A DNA stretch of 64,000 nucleotides from Bradyrhizobium sp. OK095 (GCF_900109945.1 NZ_FOBX01000002.1:682001-746000); one strand, 5' to 3'. Counted from the first letter of the stretch, positions 16,573 through 25,846 are shown. A program made the numbers and translations. Notes: a model not told the origin generated them from the letters alone.

Positions 16573-16782
16573 ATGACAGAGCGACTGAGGGTTCACGTCG
16601 ATCCCGACAAATGCCAGGGCCACGCGCGCTGCAAGGCGCTGGCGCCGGAGCTGTTCGAGCTCGACGAATACGGCAACGCCCACGAAGCCGGTGACGGCAC
16701 TGTCCCGCCCGGCCTTGAAGACAAGGCCTGGCTTGCCAAATCCAATTGCCCGGAAATCGCAATCGATGTGATCGAGGAGTAG
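16573..16782 (+). CDS. [3Fe-4S] P450-type ferredoxin
   Basis: A 69-residue small ferredoxin of the type that feeds electrons to bacterial P450s. Cluster cysteines are Cys14, Cys20 and Cys59 (in NCPEIAIDV). The position that carries a fourth cysteine in 4Fe-4S relatives is His17 (CQGHARC), which fits a 3Fe-4S cluster. It lies 61 bases upstream of the P450 gene on the same strand, so it is the likely redox partner. No ferredoxin reductase gene is adjacent. Confidence 0.9.
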   Translation: MTERLRVHVDPDKCQGHARCKALAPELFELDEYGNAHEAGDGTVPPGLEDKAWLAKSNCPEIAIDVIEE

Positions 16783-16843
16783 CGCGGGCTGCGCCCCGCT
16801 TGCGTGCCATCAGCGAACACGAGCCCCAAGGGATTCCCCCGCC

Positions 16844-18064
16844 ATGTCCGACGTCAGCCAACCTGTCGCCCATCCGCCGGTCACCGACTGGGTCAACGAT
16901 TTCGACCATACCGATCCGCAATGGACGGAGGATCCGTTCTCGATCTGGGAGGAGCTGCGCGCCGCAAGCCCGGTGGTTCACACCGAGCGCTTCCTCGGCT
17001 GCTACATGCCGACGACCTACGAGGCCGTGCGCGAGATCGCCAACGACAGCGAACACTTCTCCTCGCGTCGCATCATTGTGCGCGACGTCCGGCCCGAGCC
17101 CGCCAGGAACGCAGCCCCGCCGATCACTTCCGATCCGCCCGTGCACAAGCCGGCCAAGCAATTGTTGCTGCCGCCGTTCACGCCGGATGCGATGAAGAAG
17201 CTGGAACCGCGGATGCGCGCGATCTGCAACGAGTTGATCGACGGGTTCATCGCCGACGGCAAGGTCGATGCGGCCGCACGCTACAGCAAATACATCCCGG
17301 TTCAGGCCATCGCACACATGCTCGGCATTCCCGAGGGCGACAGCGATCTCTTCATCGACTGGATCCACATGATCCTCGAGCTCGGCATCAAGGACGAGAG
17401 CAAGCTGCTTCAGGCCGTGCAGGAGATGAGCGCCTATTTCAGGACGCATATCGAGGAACGCAGGACAAACCCGACCGACGACCTCATCTCCTATCTGATG
17501 AATGCAAAGGACAAGGAGGGCAACCCGCTCGAAGAGTCTCACGTGCTCGGCTCGCTGCGGCTGCTCCTGATCGCCGGCATCGACACCACCTGGAGCGCGA
17601 TCGGCTCCTCGCTCTGGCATCTCGCCAAGACCCCGGCCGACCGCGAACGGCTGATTGCCGAACCCGGGCTGATCCCGACCGCCGTGGAGGAGCTGCTGCG
17701 CGCCTATTCACCGGTGACGATGGCGCGCGAGGTGGTCAAGGAGACCACGATCTCGGGCTGCCCGGTCAAGGCGGGCAACATGGTGCTGCTGTCCTTCCCG
17801 GCCGCCAACCGCGACCCGAAGATGTTTCCGGACGCTGACAAAGTCGTGATCGACCGCCGGGAGAACCGCCACGCCGCCTTCGGCCTCGGCATCCACCGCT
17901 GCGTCGGTTCCAACCTGGCGCGGATGGAAATGCAGGTCGCGCTGGAGGAATGGCTGAAGCGGATTCCGGACTTCCGGCTCGATCCGGCAGGCGCCGTGAC
18001 CTGGTCACAGGGCACGGTCAGGGGCCCCCGCCAGTTGCCATTTCTGCTCGGAAAGGCGATGTAG
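16844..18064 (+). CDS. Cytochrome P450
   Basis: A 406-residue soluble bacterial P450. It has the I-helix oxygen-binding motif AGIDTTWSAIG, the K-helix ExxR-type region VEELLRAYSPVTMARE, and the haem ligand Cys353 in FGLGIHRCVGSNLARME. Length and style fit class I P450s supplied by ferredoxin, encoded just upstream. The transporter gene follows after 28 bases, suggesting uptake of the substrate or export of the product. The substrate is unknown. Confidence 0.93.
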   Translation: MSDVSQPVAHPPVTDWVNDFDHTDPQWTEDPFSIWEELRAASPVVHTERFLGCYMPTTYEAVREIANDSEHFSSRRIIVRDVRPEPARNAAPPITSDPPVHKPAKQLLLPPFTPDAMKKLEPRMRAICNELIDGFIADGKVDAAARYSKYIPVQAIAHMLGIPEGDSDLFIDWIHMILELGIKDESKLLQAVQEMSAYFRTHIEERRTNPTDDLISYLMNAKDKEGNPLEESHVLGSLRLLLIAGIDTTWSAIGSSLWHLAKTPADRERLIAEPGLIPTAVEELLRAYSPVTMAREVVKETTISGCPVKAGNMVLLSFPAANRDPKMFPDADKVVIDRRENRHAAFGLGIHRCVGSNLARMEMQVALEEWLKRIPDFRLDPAGAVTWSQGTVRGPRQLPFLLGKAM

Positions 18065-18092
18065 GCCTTTCCAAACAGCGGAGAGGCCGGAC

Positions 18093-19415
18093 GTGACTGA
18101 GCAAGCGACCCAACCGGCCTCCGACCACATCGACATCGCCGACGCCAAGCGGCGGATCAAGGCGATCTTCATCGGCTCGATCGGCAACCTCGTCGAATGG
18201 TACGATTTCTACGCCTATACGGCGTTCGCGCTCTATTTCGCTCCGGCCTTCTTCCCGGGCAGCGATCCCGTCGTGCAGCAGTTGAACATCGCCGTTGTGT
18301 TCGCTGCGACCTTCCTGATGCGTCCTCTGGGCGGCTGGCTGTTCGGCTATATCGCCGATCATTACGGGCGGCGGATCTCGCTGACCCTGTCGGTCGTCTT
18401 CATGTGCTTCGGCTCGCTGATCATCGCGCTGACGCCGACCTATGCCACGATCGGCTTTGCCGCGCCGGTGATCCTGGCGCTCGCCCGCGTGATCGAGGGC
18501 CTCAGCCTCGGCGGCGAATATGGCGCCAGCGCCACTTATCTCAGCGAGGTCGCCGATCCCAAGCATCGCGGCTTCTATTCGAGCTTCCAGTACGTCACCC
18601 TGATCGGCGGCCAGTTGACCGCCATCATCGTGCTGCTGCTCCTGCAAAAGGTCTTCCTGACGCCCGAGGAGCTGAAGGCCTGGGGTTGGCGCATCCCGTT
18701 CGCGATCGGCGCGGGGCTCGCGATCTTTGCTGCGGTGATGCGGCGCAATCTGCACGAGACCGAGGCGTTCGAGGAAGCCAAGAAGGTGGTGAAGCCGACC
18801 GGCTCGATCACCAATTTGCTGCGCTATCCGCGCGAGCTGTTGTTGGTGGTGGGGCTCACCGCCGGCGGCACCGCGGCGTTCTACACTTTCACCACCTACA
18901 TGCAGACCTTCGTCAAGCTCTCGGTCGGGCTGACCGAGGACCAGACCACCTTCGTCATCTTCGGCACGCTGATCTTCGCGACCATCCTCCAGCCGATCTA
19001 CGGCGCCATCTCCGACAGGATCGGCCGCAAGCCGCTGCTGATCTTCTTCGGCGTCGCCGGCACACTCGCGACCGTGCCGCTGCTGATGACCCTGAAGGAG
19101 ACCAAGTCGCCGTTCATGGCGTTCATCCTGATCTGCTGCGCCTGGCTGTTCGTCGCCGGCTACACCTCGATCAACGCCGTGGTGAAGGCCGAGCTGTTCC
19201 CGACCAATGTCCGTGCCCTCGGCGTCGGCCTGCCCTACGCGATCACGGTCTCGATCTTCGGCGGCACGGCGCCGGCGATCGCGCTCTATTTCAAGAGCAT
19301 CGGGCATGAGGAATGGTTCTATTACTATCTTGCCAGCATCATCTGCCTGTCGCTGATCATCTATTCCACCATGCGTGACACCAAGCACGCTTCCGCGATG
19401 CATCGCCACGAGTAG
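18093..19415 (+). CDS. MFS transporter, metabolite:H+ symporter type
   Basis: A 440-residue twelve-helix transporter of the MHS branch (KgtP/ProP/ShiA-like). Markers are NLVEWYDFYAYTAFALYFAP in helix 1, GWLFGYIADHYGRR between helices 2 and 3, and EGLSLGGEYGASATYLSE. Members import organic acids such as 2-oxoglutarate, citrate, shikimate or aromatic acids with protons. The start is a GTG at 18093 preceded by GGAGAGG. It appears co-transcribed with the P450 and with the sulfite-oxidase-like gene 18 bases downstream. Confidence 0.9.
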   Translation: MTEQATQPASDHIDIADAKRRIKAIFIGSIGNLVEWYDFYAYTAFALYFAPAFFPGSDPVVQQLNIAVVFAATFLMRPLGGWLFGYIADHYGRRISLTLSVVFMCFGSLIIALTPTYATIGFAAPVILALARVIEGLSLGGEYGASATYLSEVADPKHRGFYSSFQYVTLIGGQLTAIIVLLLLQKVFLTPEELKAWGWRIPFAIGAGLAIFAAVMRRNLHETEAFEEAKKVVKPTGSITNLLRYPRELLLVVGLTAGGTAAFYTFTTYMQTFVKLSVGLTEDQTTFVIFGTLIFATILQPIYGAISDRIGRKPLLIFFGVAGTLATVPLLMTLKETKSPFMAFILICCAWLFVAGYTSINAVVKAELFPTNVRALGVGLPYAITVSIFGGTAPAIALYFKSIGHEEWFYYYLASIICLSLIIYSTMRDTKHASAMHRHE

Positions 19416-19433
19416 CTCATTTACGAGTAGATT

Positions 19434-20096
19434 ATGGCTGACGACAACGAGCCATCCGACAGCAAGCTGACGCGCACCAAGGAGAAATGGGCGCGCGAAG
19501 GCCGTTTCCTCACCGGCAAGATCACGCGCCCTGAGGATCAGCGCCTGCCGCCGGGCCAGCACCTGACCAAGGACTGGCCGGTGCTCGATCTTGGGGTCAT
19601 GCCGCCGGTATCGCGCGAACGCTGGCGGCTCGACGTCCATGGCGCGATCGAAAACCCCGTGTTCTGGACTTTTGCCGAGTTCACCGCGCAGAAGCAGTCG
19701 CAGTTCACCTCCGACATCCATTGCGTGACGACCTGGTCGCGCTACGACAATGAGTGGCAGGGGCTCGCGACGCGCGAGCTGCTCGCGGCCTGCCAACCGT
19801 GCGAGGATGCTCACTTCGTCGTGCTGCATTGCTCTGACGGCTACACCACCAACCTGGCACTGGAAGACTTTGCCGCCGAGGACGCGCTGCTCGCCCATAG
19901 CTGGTCGGGCCAACCGCTGACGGAAGAGCATGGCGGCCCGGTGCGGCTCGTCGTGCCACATCTCTATTTCTGGAAGAGCGCAAAGTGGCTCCAGGCCATC
20001 GAATTCGTGACTGACGACGCGCCGGGCTTCTGGGAAGTCCGGGGCTATCATAACCGCGGCGATCCATGGGCCGAGCAACGCTATTCAGGCGATTAG
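19434..20096 (+). CDS. Sulfite-oxidase-like molybdopterin protein
   Basis: A 220-residue protein of the oxidoreductase molybdopterin-binding (sulfite oxidase) family. The cysteine that ligates molybdenum is Cys97 in FTSDIHCVTTWS, and VRLVVPHLYFWKSAKWLQAIEF is the conserved C-terminal part. It has neither a Tat signal nor a haem or dimerisation domain, so it is a minimal, probably cytoplasmic version. It lies between the transporter and the hydrolase-OsmC fusion gene (25 bases downstream). The substrate is unknown; related YedY proteins reduce oxidised methionine or N- and S-oxides. Confidence 0.85.
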   Translation: MADDNEPSDSKLTRTKEKWAREGRFLTGKITRPEDQRLPPGQHLTKDWPVLDLGVMPPVSRERWRLDVHGAIENPVFWTFAEFTAQKQSQFTSDIHCVTTWSRYDNEWQGLATRELLAACQPCEDAHFVVLHCSDGYTTNLALEDFAAEDALLAHSWSGQPLTEEHGGPVRLVVPHLYFWKSAKWLQAIEFVTDDAPGFWEVRGYHNRGDPWAEQRYSGD

Positions 20097-20121
20097 ATTC
20101 AACACGAAACGGGGGGAGCCC

Positions 20122-21345
20122 ATGCCGACGGAACGCTTTCAATTCACCGGCGAAGGCGGCCATCAGCTCGCGGCGGCGCTCGAGCTGCCGGACGGCGAGC
20201 CCACGGCCTACGCGCTGTTCGCGCATTGCTTCACCTGCGGCAAGGACACGCTGGCGGCCAAGCGCATCTCGGTCGCGCTGGCTGCCAAAGGCATTGCGGT
20301 GCTGCGTTTCGATTTCACCGGGCTCGGCTCCAGCGAGGGTGATTTTGCCAATTCGACGTTCTCCTCCAACGTCGCCGATCTCGTGCGCGCGGCCGATCAT
20401 TTGCGCACAACGCGCAAAGCACCATCGCTCCTGATCGGCCATAGCCTCGGCGGCGCCGCGATCCTTGCCGCAGCGGGACAAATCCCCGAGGCCAAGGCGG
20501 TCGCGACCATCGCTGCACCGTCCGATCCGGCTCACGTCACGGGCCTCTTTAAGGAGCATATCGACACCATCCGAGCGCAGGGCGAAGTGGAAGTCTCGCT
20601 CGCGGGACGCCCGTTCCGGATCAAGCGCGAATTCCTCGATGACATCGCCGAGCACGAGCTGATGAAGGATATCACCGGCCTGCACAAGGCGCTGCTGGTG
20701 ATGCAGTCGCCTGTCGACGACACCGTCGGCGTCGACAACGCGACGAAGATTTTCGTAGCGGCGAAGCACCCCAAGAGCTTTGTCTCGCTCGACCATGCCG
20801 ATCATCTGCTGAGCAAGCCGGCCGACGCCCTCTACGCAGCCGAAATAATCGCGGCTTGGGCGAGCCGCTACATCGATACGGCAAAGCCCGCAAAGGCGAT
20901 GGATGTTGCCGAGGATCCGCGGAGGGTCGTGGTGCAGGAGACCCGCAAGAGCAAGTTCAACCAAATCATCACGGTCGGCCCGCATCATCTGGTGGCGGAC
21001 GAGCCGGTTGCCGCCGGCGGCGAGGATGCCGGCCCCGGCCCCTATGACTTCCTGCTCGCAGGCTTAGGGGCCTGCACCTCCATGACCATGCGCCTCTATG
21101 CCGACCGCAAGTCGCTGCCGCTCGACCGCGTCACGGTCACGCTGAAGCATTCAAAAATCTACGCCAAGGACTGCGCGGAGTGCGAGACGCACGAGGGCAT
21201 GCTCGACCAGATCGAACGCGACATCGCGATGGACGGCGCGCTCGACGCCGAGCAGCGCAAGAAGCTGATGGAGATCGCCGACAAGTGCCCGGTGCACCGG
21301 ACGCTGACCTCGGAAATCCGCATCGTGACGAAGGCCGTGGATTAG
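20122..21345 (+). CDS. Alpha/beta hydrolase - OsmC fusion protein
   Basis: A 407-residue two-domain protein. Residues 1 to about 260 are an alpha/beta hydrolase with nucleophile Ser108 in IGHSLGG. Residues about 270-407 are an OsmC-type thiol peroxidase domain with the two redox cysteines Cys318 (GLGACTSMTM) and Cys389 (DKCPVHRTL). The fusion suggests hydrolysis of an ester coupled to reduction of a hydroperoxide or reactive thiol species. It is the last gene of the P450 to OsmC run and is convergent with the MocR gene 10 bases away. Confidence 0.9.
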   Translation: MPTERFQFTGEGGHQLAAALELPDGEPTAYALFAHCFTCGKDTLAAKRISVALAAKGIAVLRFDFTGLGSSEGDFANSTFSSNVADLVRAADHLRTTRKAPSLLIGHSLGGAAILAAAGQIPEAKAVATIAAPSDPAHVTGLFKEHIDTIRAQGEVEVSLAGRPFRIKREFLDDIAEHELMKDITGLHKALLVMQSPVDDTVGVDNATKIFVAAKHPKSFVSLDHADHLLSKPADALYAAEIIAAWASRYIDTAKPAKAMDVAEDPRRVVVQETRKSKFNQIITVGPHHLVADEPVAAGGEDAGPGPYDFLLAGLGACTSMTMRLYADRKSLPLDRVTVTLKHSKIYAKDCAECETHEGMLDQIERDIAMDGALDAEQRKKLMEIADKCPVHRTLTSEIRIVTKAVD

Positions 21346-21355
21346 CGCGCGATCG

Positions 21356-22804
21356 CTAGAAGCATGATGCCATCGTTCGCAGGGCCGCGCTGATCTCGTT
21401 CTCGCGCCATGCCGCAAAGCCGAGCAGCAGGCCGTGATCGCGCGGCCGTTCCAGCGCCAGGCTGGACAGAGCGCGCGTTTCAACGCCCGCCTCAACGAGC
21501 CGTTTCACCGCCGCCTGATCGGCGCGACCGCGCTTGAGGCGCGCGACGAGCTGGATGCCGCCCGAGGGAATTTCGGCCGAGAGCACCTCGCCGAGATGGC
21601 GCTCCAGTCCCTCGACGAGATGATCGCGGCGCGCGTGATAGAGCCGGCGCACTCGGCGCAGATGCGCGAGGAAATGCCCGTCGGCAATGAACTCGGCCAA
21701 CGCTTCCTGAATATGGCTGGACGCGATCAACCCGATGTGCCGCTGCGCGATCTCCAGCGTGCCGACCAACGCCGGCGGCACGACGAGATAGCCGAGCCGT
21801 ATATCCGAGGTCATCGCCTTCGAGAACGTGCCGACATAGAACACGAGGCCATGGGCGTCGAGACCTTGCAGGGAAGGCACCGGCCGGCTGTCATAGTGGA
21901 ACTCACCGTCGTAATCGTCCTCCACGATCCAAGTCTTGCCGGGCCTGCTTGACCTGAGAAATTCGGTGCGGCGGGCGAGCGACATCAGCCGTCCGGTCGG
22001 ATGCTGATGCGATGGCGTCATGAAGATGAGCTTTGGCGCAGCCATTCCCGGAATCCGCTGCATCCCCTGCTCGTCCAGCTTCGTGCCTGTCACGCGTGCG
22101 CCGGACGCACGAAAGGCGGCGGCGGCGCCGGGATAACCGGGGTCCTCGACCCAGACGTCGTCGCCTGGCGTGATGAGCACCGCCGCGATCAAGCTGAGAG
22201 CGGCCTGCGCGCTCGGCAGGATCATGATCTGATCCGTCGTGGCGCGGACGCCTCTGCTGGTGGCCAGATAATGCGCCAGCGCTTCGCACAGCCGCGTTCG
22301 GTTGACTGGTCCGAGTTCGCGCCTGCCTGCGCGCGTAGCGCTGCGGCGCAAGCAGCGGGCCCAGATCTCATTCGGAAACTCCCTTGCATCGCCGTGGCCC
22401 GGACGCAGAGGTTTTAGCAAGGCCTGATAGGACATCGGCCAGTCGGTTTGCTTGAGCTTTGACGCCCAGGGCGAGAGCCGCGGCCTGCCGGGGCGGACAC
22501 TGGATGTGACGGCGCCCGGCCCTTCGATGCGCTCATCTGCGTCGACTGTCACCACCGGACGACGGCCGTGCGAAGCCTTGAGATATCCTTCAGCGGCAAG
22601 TTGCTCGAACGCGTAAGTGACGGTGTTGCGCGAGACGCCGAGGTCTCTCGCAAGCCGACGGCTCGACGGCAGCGCGCGACCTTTGCCGACACGGCCGGCC
22701 ACGATCAGGCCTCGAAGCTGGCTCGTCAGTTGCGCGACCAGCCCCTCGTCGTCGACCCGGTTCAGGTCGATCAGAGTGGAGATCACGCCATCCGAAACTG
22801 GCAC
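21356..22804 (-). CDS. MocR-type GntR/aminotransferase regulator
   Basis: A 482-residue MocR/PdxR-family regulator. The N-terminal GntR winged helix is at about 20-85 (LPSSRRLARDLGVSRNTVTY); a fold-type I aminotransferase domain fills the rest, with the PLP lysine Lys329 in VGTFSKAM, the aspartate region EDPGYPG and VEDDYDGEFHYD. The start is a GTG at 22804. It is divergent from an EamA transporter, and the shared promoter has CTGGCAC repeats typical of MocR boxes. It probably senses PLP or an amino acid and controls the transporter. Confidence 0.92.
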   Translation of the reverse strand: MPVSDGVISTLIDLNRVDDEGLVAQLTSQLRGLIVAGRVGKGRALPSSRRLARDLGVSRNTVTYAFEQLAAEGYLKASHGRRPVVTVDADERIEGPGAVTSSVRPGRPRLSPWASKLKQTDWPMSYQALLKPLRPGHGDAREFPNEIWARCLRRSATRAGRRELGPVNRTRLCEALAHYLATSRGVRATTDQIMILPSAQAALSLIAAVLITPGDDVWVEDPGYPGAAAAFRASGARVTGTKLDEQGMQRIPGMAAPKLIFMTPSHQHPTGRLMSLARRTEFLRSSRPGKTWIVEDDYDGEFHYDSRPVPSLQGLDAHGLVFYVGTFSKAMTSDIRLGYLVVPPALVGTLEIAQRHIGLIASSHIQEALAEFIADGHFLAHLRRVRRLYHARRDHLVEGLERHLGEVLSAEIPSGGIQLVARLKRGRADQAAVKRLVEAGVETRALSSLALERPRDHGLLLGFAAWRENEISAALRTMASCF

Positions 22805-22843
22805 CTTATTGTTCTCCTATCTGGCACTTTTTCAGGTACCAGC
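22798..22843. promoter_or_regulatory. Candidate MocR operator
   Basis: CTGGCAC occurs as direct repeats at 22798-22804 and 22821-22827, 23 bases apart, and an inverted relative GTACCAG lies at 22837-22843. MocR regulators commonly bind two direct repeats plus one inverted half-site in the divergent promoter, which is this arrangement. The first repeat overlaps the regulator's own GTG start, so autoregulation is likely. Confidence 0.6.
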
Positions 22844-22886
22844 CGGGATGCTATCCGCCTGATAGAACTGCTTCAAGGATTTTGCG

Positions 22887-23801
22887 ATGAACTCCCTGTC
22901 ACCCCGCGCGGCCGTCGGCCTGTTCCTGATCGTCGTGCTGGCCTGGGGCGTGAACTGGTCGGTAACGAAGCAGCTGGTCCAGTTCCTCACGCCGCTGTGG
23001 ACGTCAGCGATCCGGAGCTGGATCGCGCTGGCTGCATTATTCGTGATCCTAGGATTAAGCAAAAATCTGGTGATCCCGGAGCGGCGCGACATTCCTGTTG
23101 TCCTCAGCGTGGCACTGCTCCACATGACGGTGTTCTCGGTCCTTGTCGCGGCCGGCGTGCGCTTCCTGCCCGCGAGCAAGGCCATCGTGCTCGGCTACAC
23201 CACGCCGCTCTGGGTCGCGATCGCCGCGCCCCTGCTCGGGAAGGACACGCTGACCGCGCCAAAGCTCGCCGGTGCCCTGCTCGGGCTGATCGGCCTTGCC
23301 GTGATCCTGAACCCGACATCGATCGACTGGACCAATAGCAACGTCGTGCTCGGCGCCGGCATGGTCGTCCTCGCCGCGATCTCCTGGGCGGCAAACATCA
23401 TCTATATCCGCGCGCATCGCTGGATCGCCTCCCCGCTCCAGCTTCTGCTCTGGCAGCTGCTCGTCGCAACGATCCTGCTGTCGGTCAGCGCGCTCGTCGT
23501 CGATGGCCTGCCGCACGCGGAATGGTCGTGGAGGCTCGTGCTGCTGTTCCTGTATTCCGGCCTGATCGGGACGGCGCTGGCCTATTGGGCGATGTCGATG
23601 GTCAACAAGAGCATCTCGGCCCTGACCACGTCGCTCGGTACCACCGGGACGCCGCTCGTCGGCATCGCCAGCGCTGCGATCCTGCTGGGCGAGCCGATCG
23701 ACATGAGCCTTGCTGTCGCAGCCGGACTGATCGTCGCCGGCATCGGCCTTGCGACGCTGGGCGACCGGCTGCTGCGCGGTCAGGCCACCGCGAGCGGCTG
23801 A
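22887..23801 (+). CDS. DMT-superfamily transporter (EamA)
   Basis: A 304-residue inner-membrane protein with ten predicted helices in two EamA repeats, opening LIVVLAWGVNWSVTKQLVQF and with the second repeat starting GMVVLAAISWAANIIYIRA. EamA proteins usually export amino acids or other metabolites, and some import. It is divergent from the MocR gene and presumably under its control. Its 3' end overlaps the convergent YeeE/YedE gene by 22 bases. Confidence 0.88.
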   Translation: MNSLSPRAAVGLFLIVVLAWGVNWSVTKQLVQFLTPLWTSAIRSWIALAALFVILGLSKNLVIPERRDIPVVLSVALLHMTVFSVLVAAGVRFLPASKAIVLGYTTPLWVAIAAPLLGKDTLTAPKLAGALLGLIGLAVILNPTSIDWTNSNVVLGAGMVVLAAISWAANIIYIRAHRWIASPLQLLLWQLLVATILLSVSALVVDGLPHAEWSWRLVLLFLYSGLIGTALAYWAMSMVNKSISALTTSLGTTGTPLVGIASAAILLGEPIDMSLAVAAGLIVAGIGLATLGDRLLRGQATASG

Positions 23802-24838
23802 ACCCGCAAGCTTCCGCGCAAGCCCGCCGTGGTACCGAGCAGGATGCCGGCAACCGCAACGAACGAGCCCAGTGCGAGCGTCGAGACGCCCGTGAGCCCC
23901 TGCCCGATCGAGCAGCCGAACGCCATCACGCCGCCGATCCCCATCAGCGCCGCACCACTCGCCGAACGCAGCATGTGGCGCGGCGAGGAATAGCCTTCGA
24001 GATGGAAGCGGCCCGTTGCGAGCGCGGTGGCCAGACTGCCTGTGAGGACGCCGGCCACCGTCGCAATACCAAAATTCAACGTCAGGCCGGTCGAGAGCAT
24101 GGCGTATTGCAGAGCATCGGCGATCGGCGCGACAAAGGTGAGCGAGGTCACCGGAACGGGATTGAAGTCGTCGGCACCGAGATAACCGGTGACGTACCAG
24201 CCACCCGCGACGAGAAGGCCGACGACAATTCCCGCCGCGATCTGGCCCGGCGAGCGACGGAAGGCCGGATGCGCGAAGGCAAACAGGATCAGCGCAACGA
24301 CGACAACAGCAGCGGCCAGCGCGCGCGCGAGAGATTCGGCGAGACCGAGCGTTGCCAGCAGCGACGGCAGCGAATTCGCTTTGACCGCCGTTTGCGACGC
24401 TTGAACCAGAGCTATGCGCGCCGGCGCGATCAGGCCCTTGAGCGTCATCTGCGCAGCGATGGCGAGCACGATCACGACAACGAAGGACCGGAGATTGCCG
24501 CGGCCGAGCAGCACCAGCGCACGCGAGCCGCAACCGTTCGACAACACCATGCCGTAGCCGAACAGCAAGCCGCCAAGGAAGAGCACCGGCACCGAGAAGG
24601 TTGGTTGCAGGTAGATCGATTTTCCGAGATCAACGACACCGTTGCCGGCGAGGAATTGGCTGGCGGCGATCGCTACCGCAATCGCCAGCGCATAGGACCG
24701 CACCAGCCGGCCGTCACCCTCCGCCAGAAAGCCGCGCATGCTGCTCATCAGGCAGAAGCCGCTCAGCAAGCCGACGGAGCCGTAGATGAGGCCGATGATG
24801 AGGCCGGCCAAGATGACGAGTTGGGTGGACGATTCCAT
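23780..24838 (-). CDS. YeeE/YedE-family transporter (thiosulfate-type)
   Basis: A 352-residue membrane protein with about nine to ten helices, of the YeeE/YedE (TsuA) family. The conserved transport cysteines are seen in SGFCLMSSMRGF, LSNGCGSRALVLLGRGNLR and AFGCSIGQGLTGVS. TsuA imports thiosulfate; other members are associated with selenium or sulfur metabolism. It has no partner TusA-like gene here. It is the gene after the MDR oxidoreductase (2-base gap), so the two are probably one transcript. Confidence 0.88.
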   Translation of the reverse strand: MESSTQLVILAGLIIGLIYGSVGLLSGFCLMSSMRGFLAEGDGRLVRSYALAIAVAIAASQFLAGNGVVDLGKSIYLQPTFSVPVLFLGGLLFGYGMVLSNGCGSRALVLLGRGNLRSFVVVIVLAIAAQMTLKGLIAPARIALVQASQTAVKANSLPSLLATLGLAESLARALAAAVVVVALILFAFAHPAFRRSPGQIAAGIVVGLLVAGGWYVTGYLGADDFNPVPVTSLTFVAPIADALQYAMLSTGLTLNFGIATVAGVLTGSLATALATGRFHLEGYSSPRHMLRSASGAALMGIGGVMAFGCSIGQGLTGVSTLALGSFVAVAGILLGTTAGLRGSLRVQPLAVA

Positions 24839-24840
24839 GA

Positions 24841-25845
24841 TTACGGCTTCAGGATCACGCGATCCCGCGAGGAGCCCGCGACAGCGATATAAGCTTCCTT
24901 CGCGCGCTCGAGCGAATAGACCGCATTCGCCTTGATCGAGAACGGCTTCAAATAGCCGCTTGCAAAGCCAGGGCCGAGATCGCGCAGCACGGCGCCTGTT
25001 GCGGCCGAGGACAGGCCGAGCGTGTCGATACCGACATAGGTATGCTGCCCCCGGTAGAATTCGAGGATGTTGAACTGCACGATGCGATCGACCGCAGCGA
25101 TCAGGATCTGGCGGCCGCGCAACGCCAGCGACTTGTGCGCGGCCTGGAAATAGGGATCGCCGACCGTGTTGAAGACGATGTCGACGCCCTTGCCGCCGGT
25201 CAATTCGCGCACGCGGGTGGCGACATCGGTCGCGGAAGCGTCGATCACCTCGATCGGCGCATTGCTGTGGCCCTCATAGGCCTCCGCCCTGCGCACCACG
25301 CCGATGACGTTGGCGCCCTGCCAGGTCGCGATCTGCACGGCGGCCTGGCCGACCTTGCCGTTGACGCCGAACACCAGAACGGTCTCACCGCTCTCTGGAA
25401 TGCCGGCGCGGCGAAACCCCTCCATGGCCGTGACAAAGGGCACGCCGATGCCGGCGGCCTCTTCCCAGGACACAGTCGTCGGCTTCTCCACCACGGCATC
25501 GGCTTCGACAACGAGATGGCTTGCATGCGTGCCATCGCGACGGATGCCGAGATCGCCGGAGGAGCCGAACACTTCGCAGCCGATCGTGCCGGCGGGCCCA
25601 TCGATCACCACGCCGGCGTAATCGCGACCGGGCGTGCGGGGAAATACGGCATAGGGCATCAGCCCGGTCGCGGCCTTGACGTCGGAGGGATTGACGGCGG
25701 CAGCCTTCACCTCGATCAGCAGATCGTTCGGCCCGCGCGTAAGGGTGTGACGCTCGACGTGAGGCTCAACCGCGGCGGCGTTTTCGGCCTTGGCATTGAG
25801 GCGCACGCAGCGCGCTTCGACGGTTCTACTATCAGCTGGTGACAT
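24841..25845 (-). CDS. MDR-superfamily zinc-independent alcohol dehydrogenase / quinone oxidoreductase
   Basis: A 334-residue medium-chain reductase of the quinone-oxidoreductase group. It shows the substrate domain opening LIEVKAAAVNPSDVKAATG, GRDYAGVV, and the NADPH motif VLVFGVNGKVGQAAVQIA. No structural-zinc cysteine cluster is seen. I start it at the ATG at 25845; the frame stays open upstream but then reads through a hairpin and a family D palindrome, which is not coding. A GC-rich hairpin with a T-rich tail lies within 10 bases of the start. It is followed by the YeeE/YedE gene. Confidence 0.85.
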   Translation of the reverse strand: MSPADSRTVEARCVRLNAKAENAAAVEPHVERHTLTRGPNDLLIEVKAAAVNPSDVKAATGLMPYAVFPRTPGRDYAGVVIDGPAGTIGCEVFGSSGDLGIRRDGTHASHLVVEADAVVEKPTTVSWEEAAGIGVPFVTAMEGFRRAGIPESGETVLVFGVNGKVGQAAVQIATWQGANVIGVVRRAEAYEGHSNAPIEVIDASATDVATRVRELTGGKGVDIVFNTVGDPYFQAAHKSLALRGRQILIAAVDRIVQFNILEFYRGQHTYVGIDTLGLSSAATGAVLRDLGPGFASGYLKPFSIKANAVYSLERAKEAYIAVAGSSRDRVILKP

Positions 25846-25846
25846 G

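Noticed and set aside
18018..20078. 686-codon minus-strand open frame
   Set aside because: Antisense to the MHS transporter and sulfite-oxidase-like genes; rich in Arg, Asp, Glu and His without any recognisable domain.
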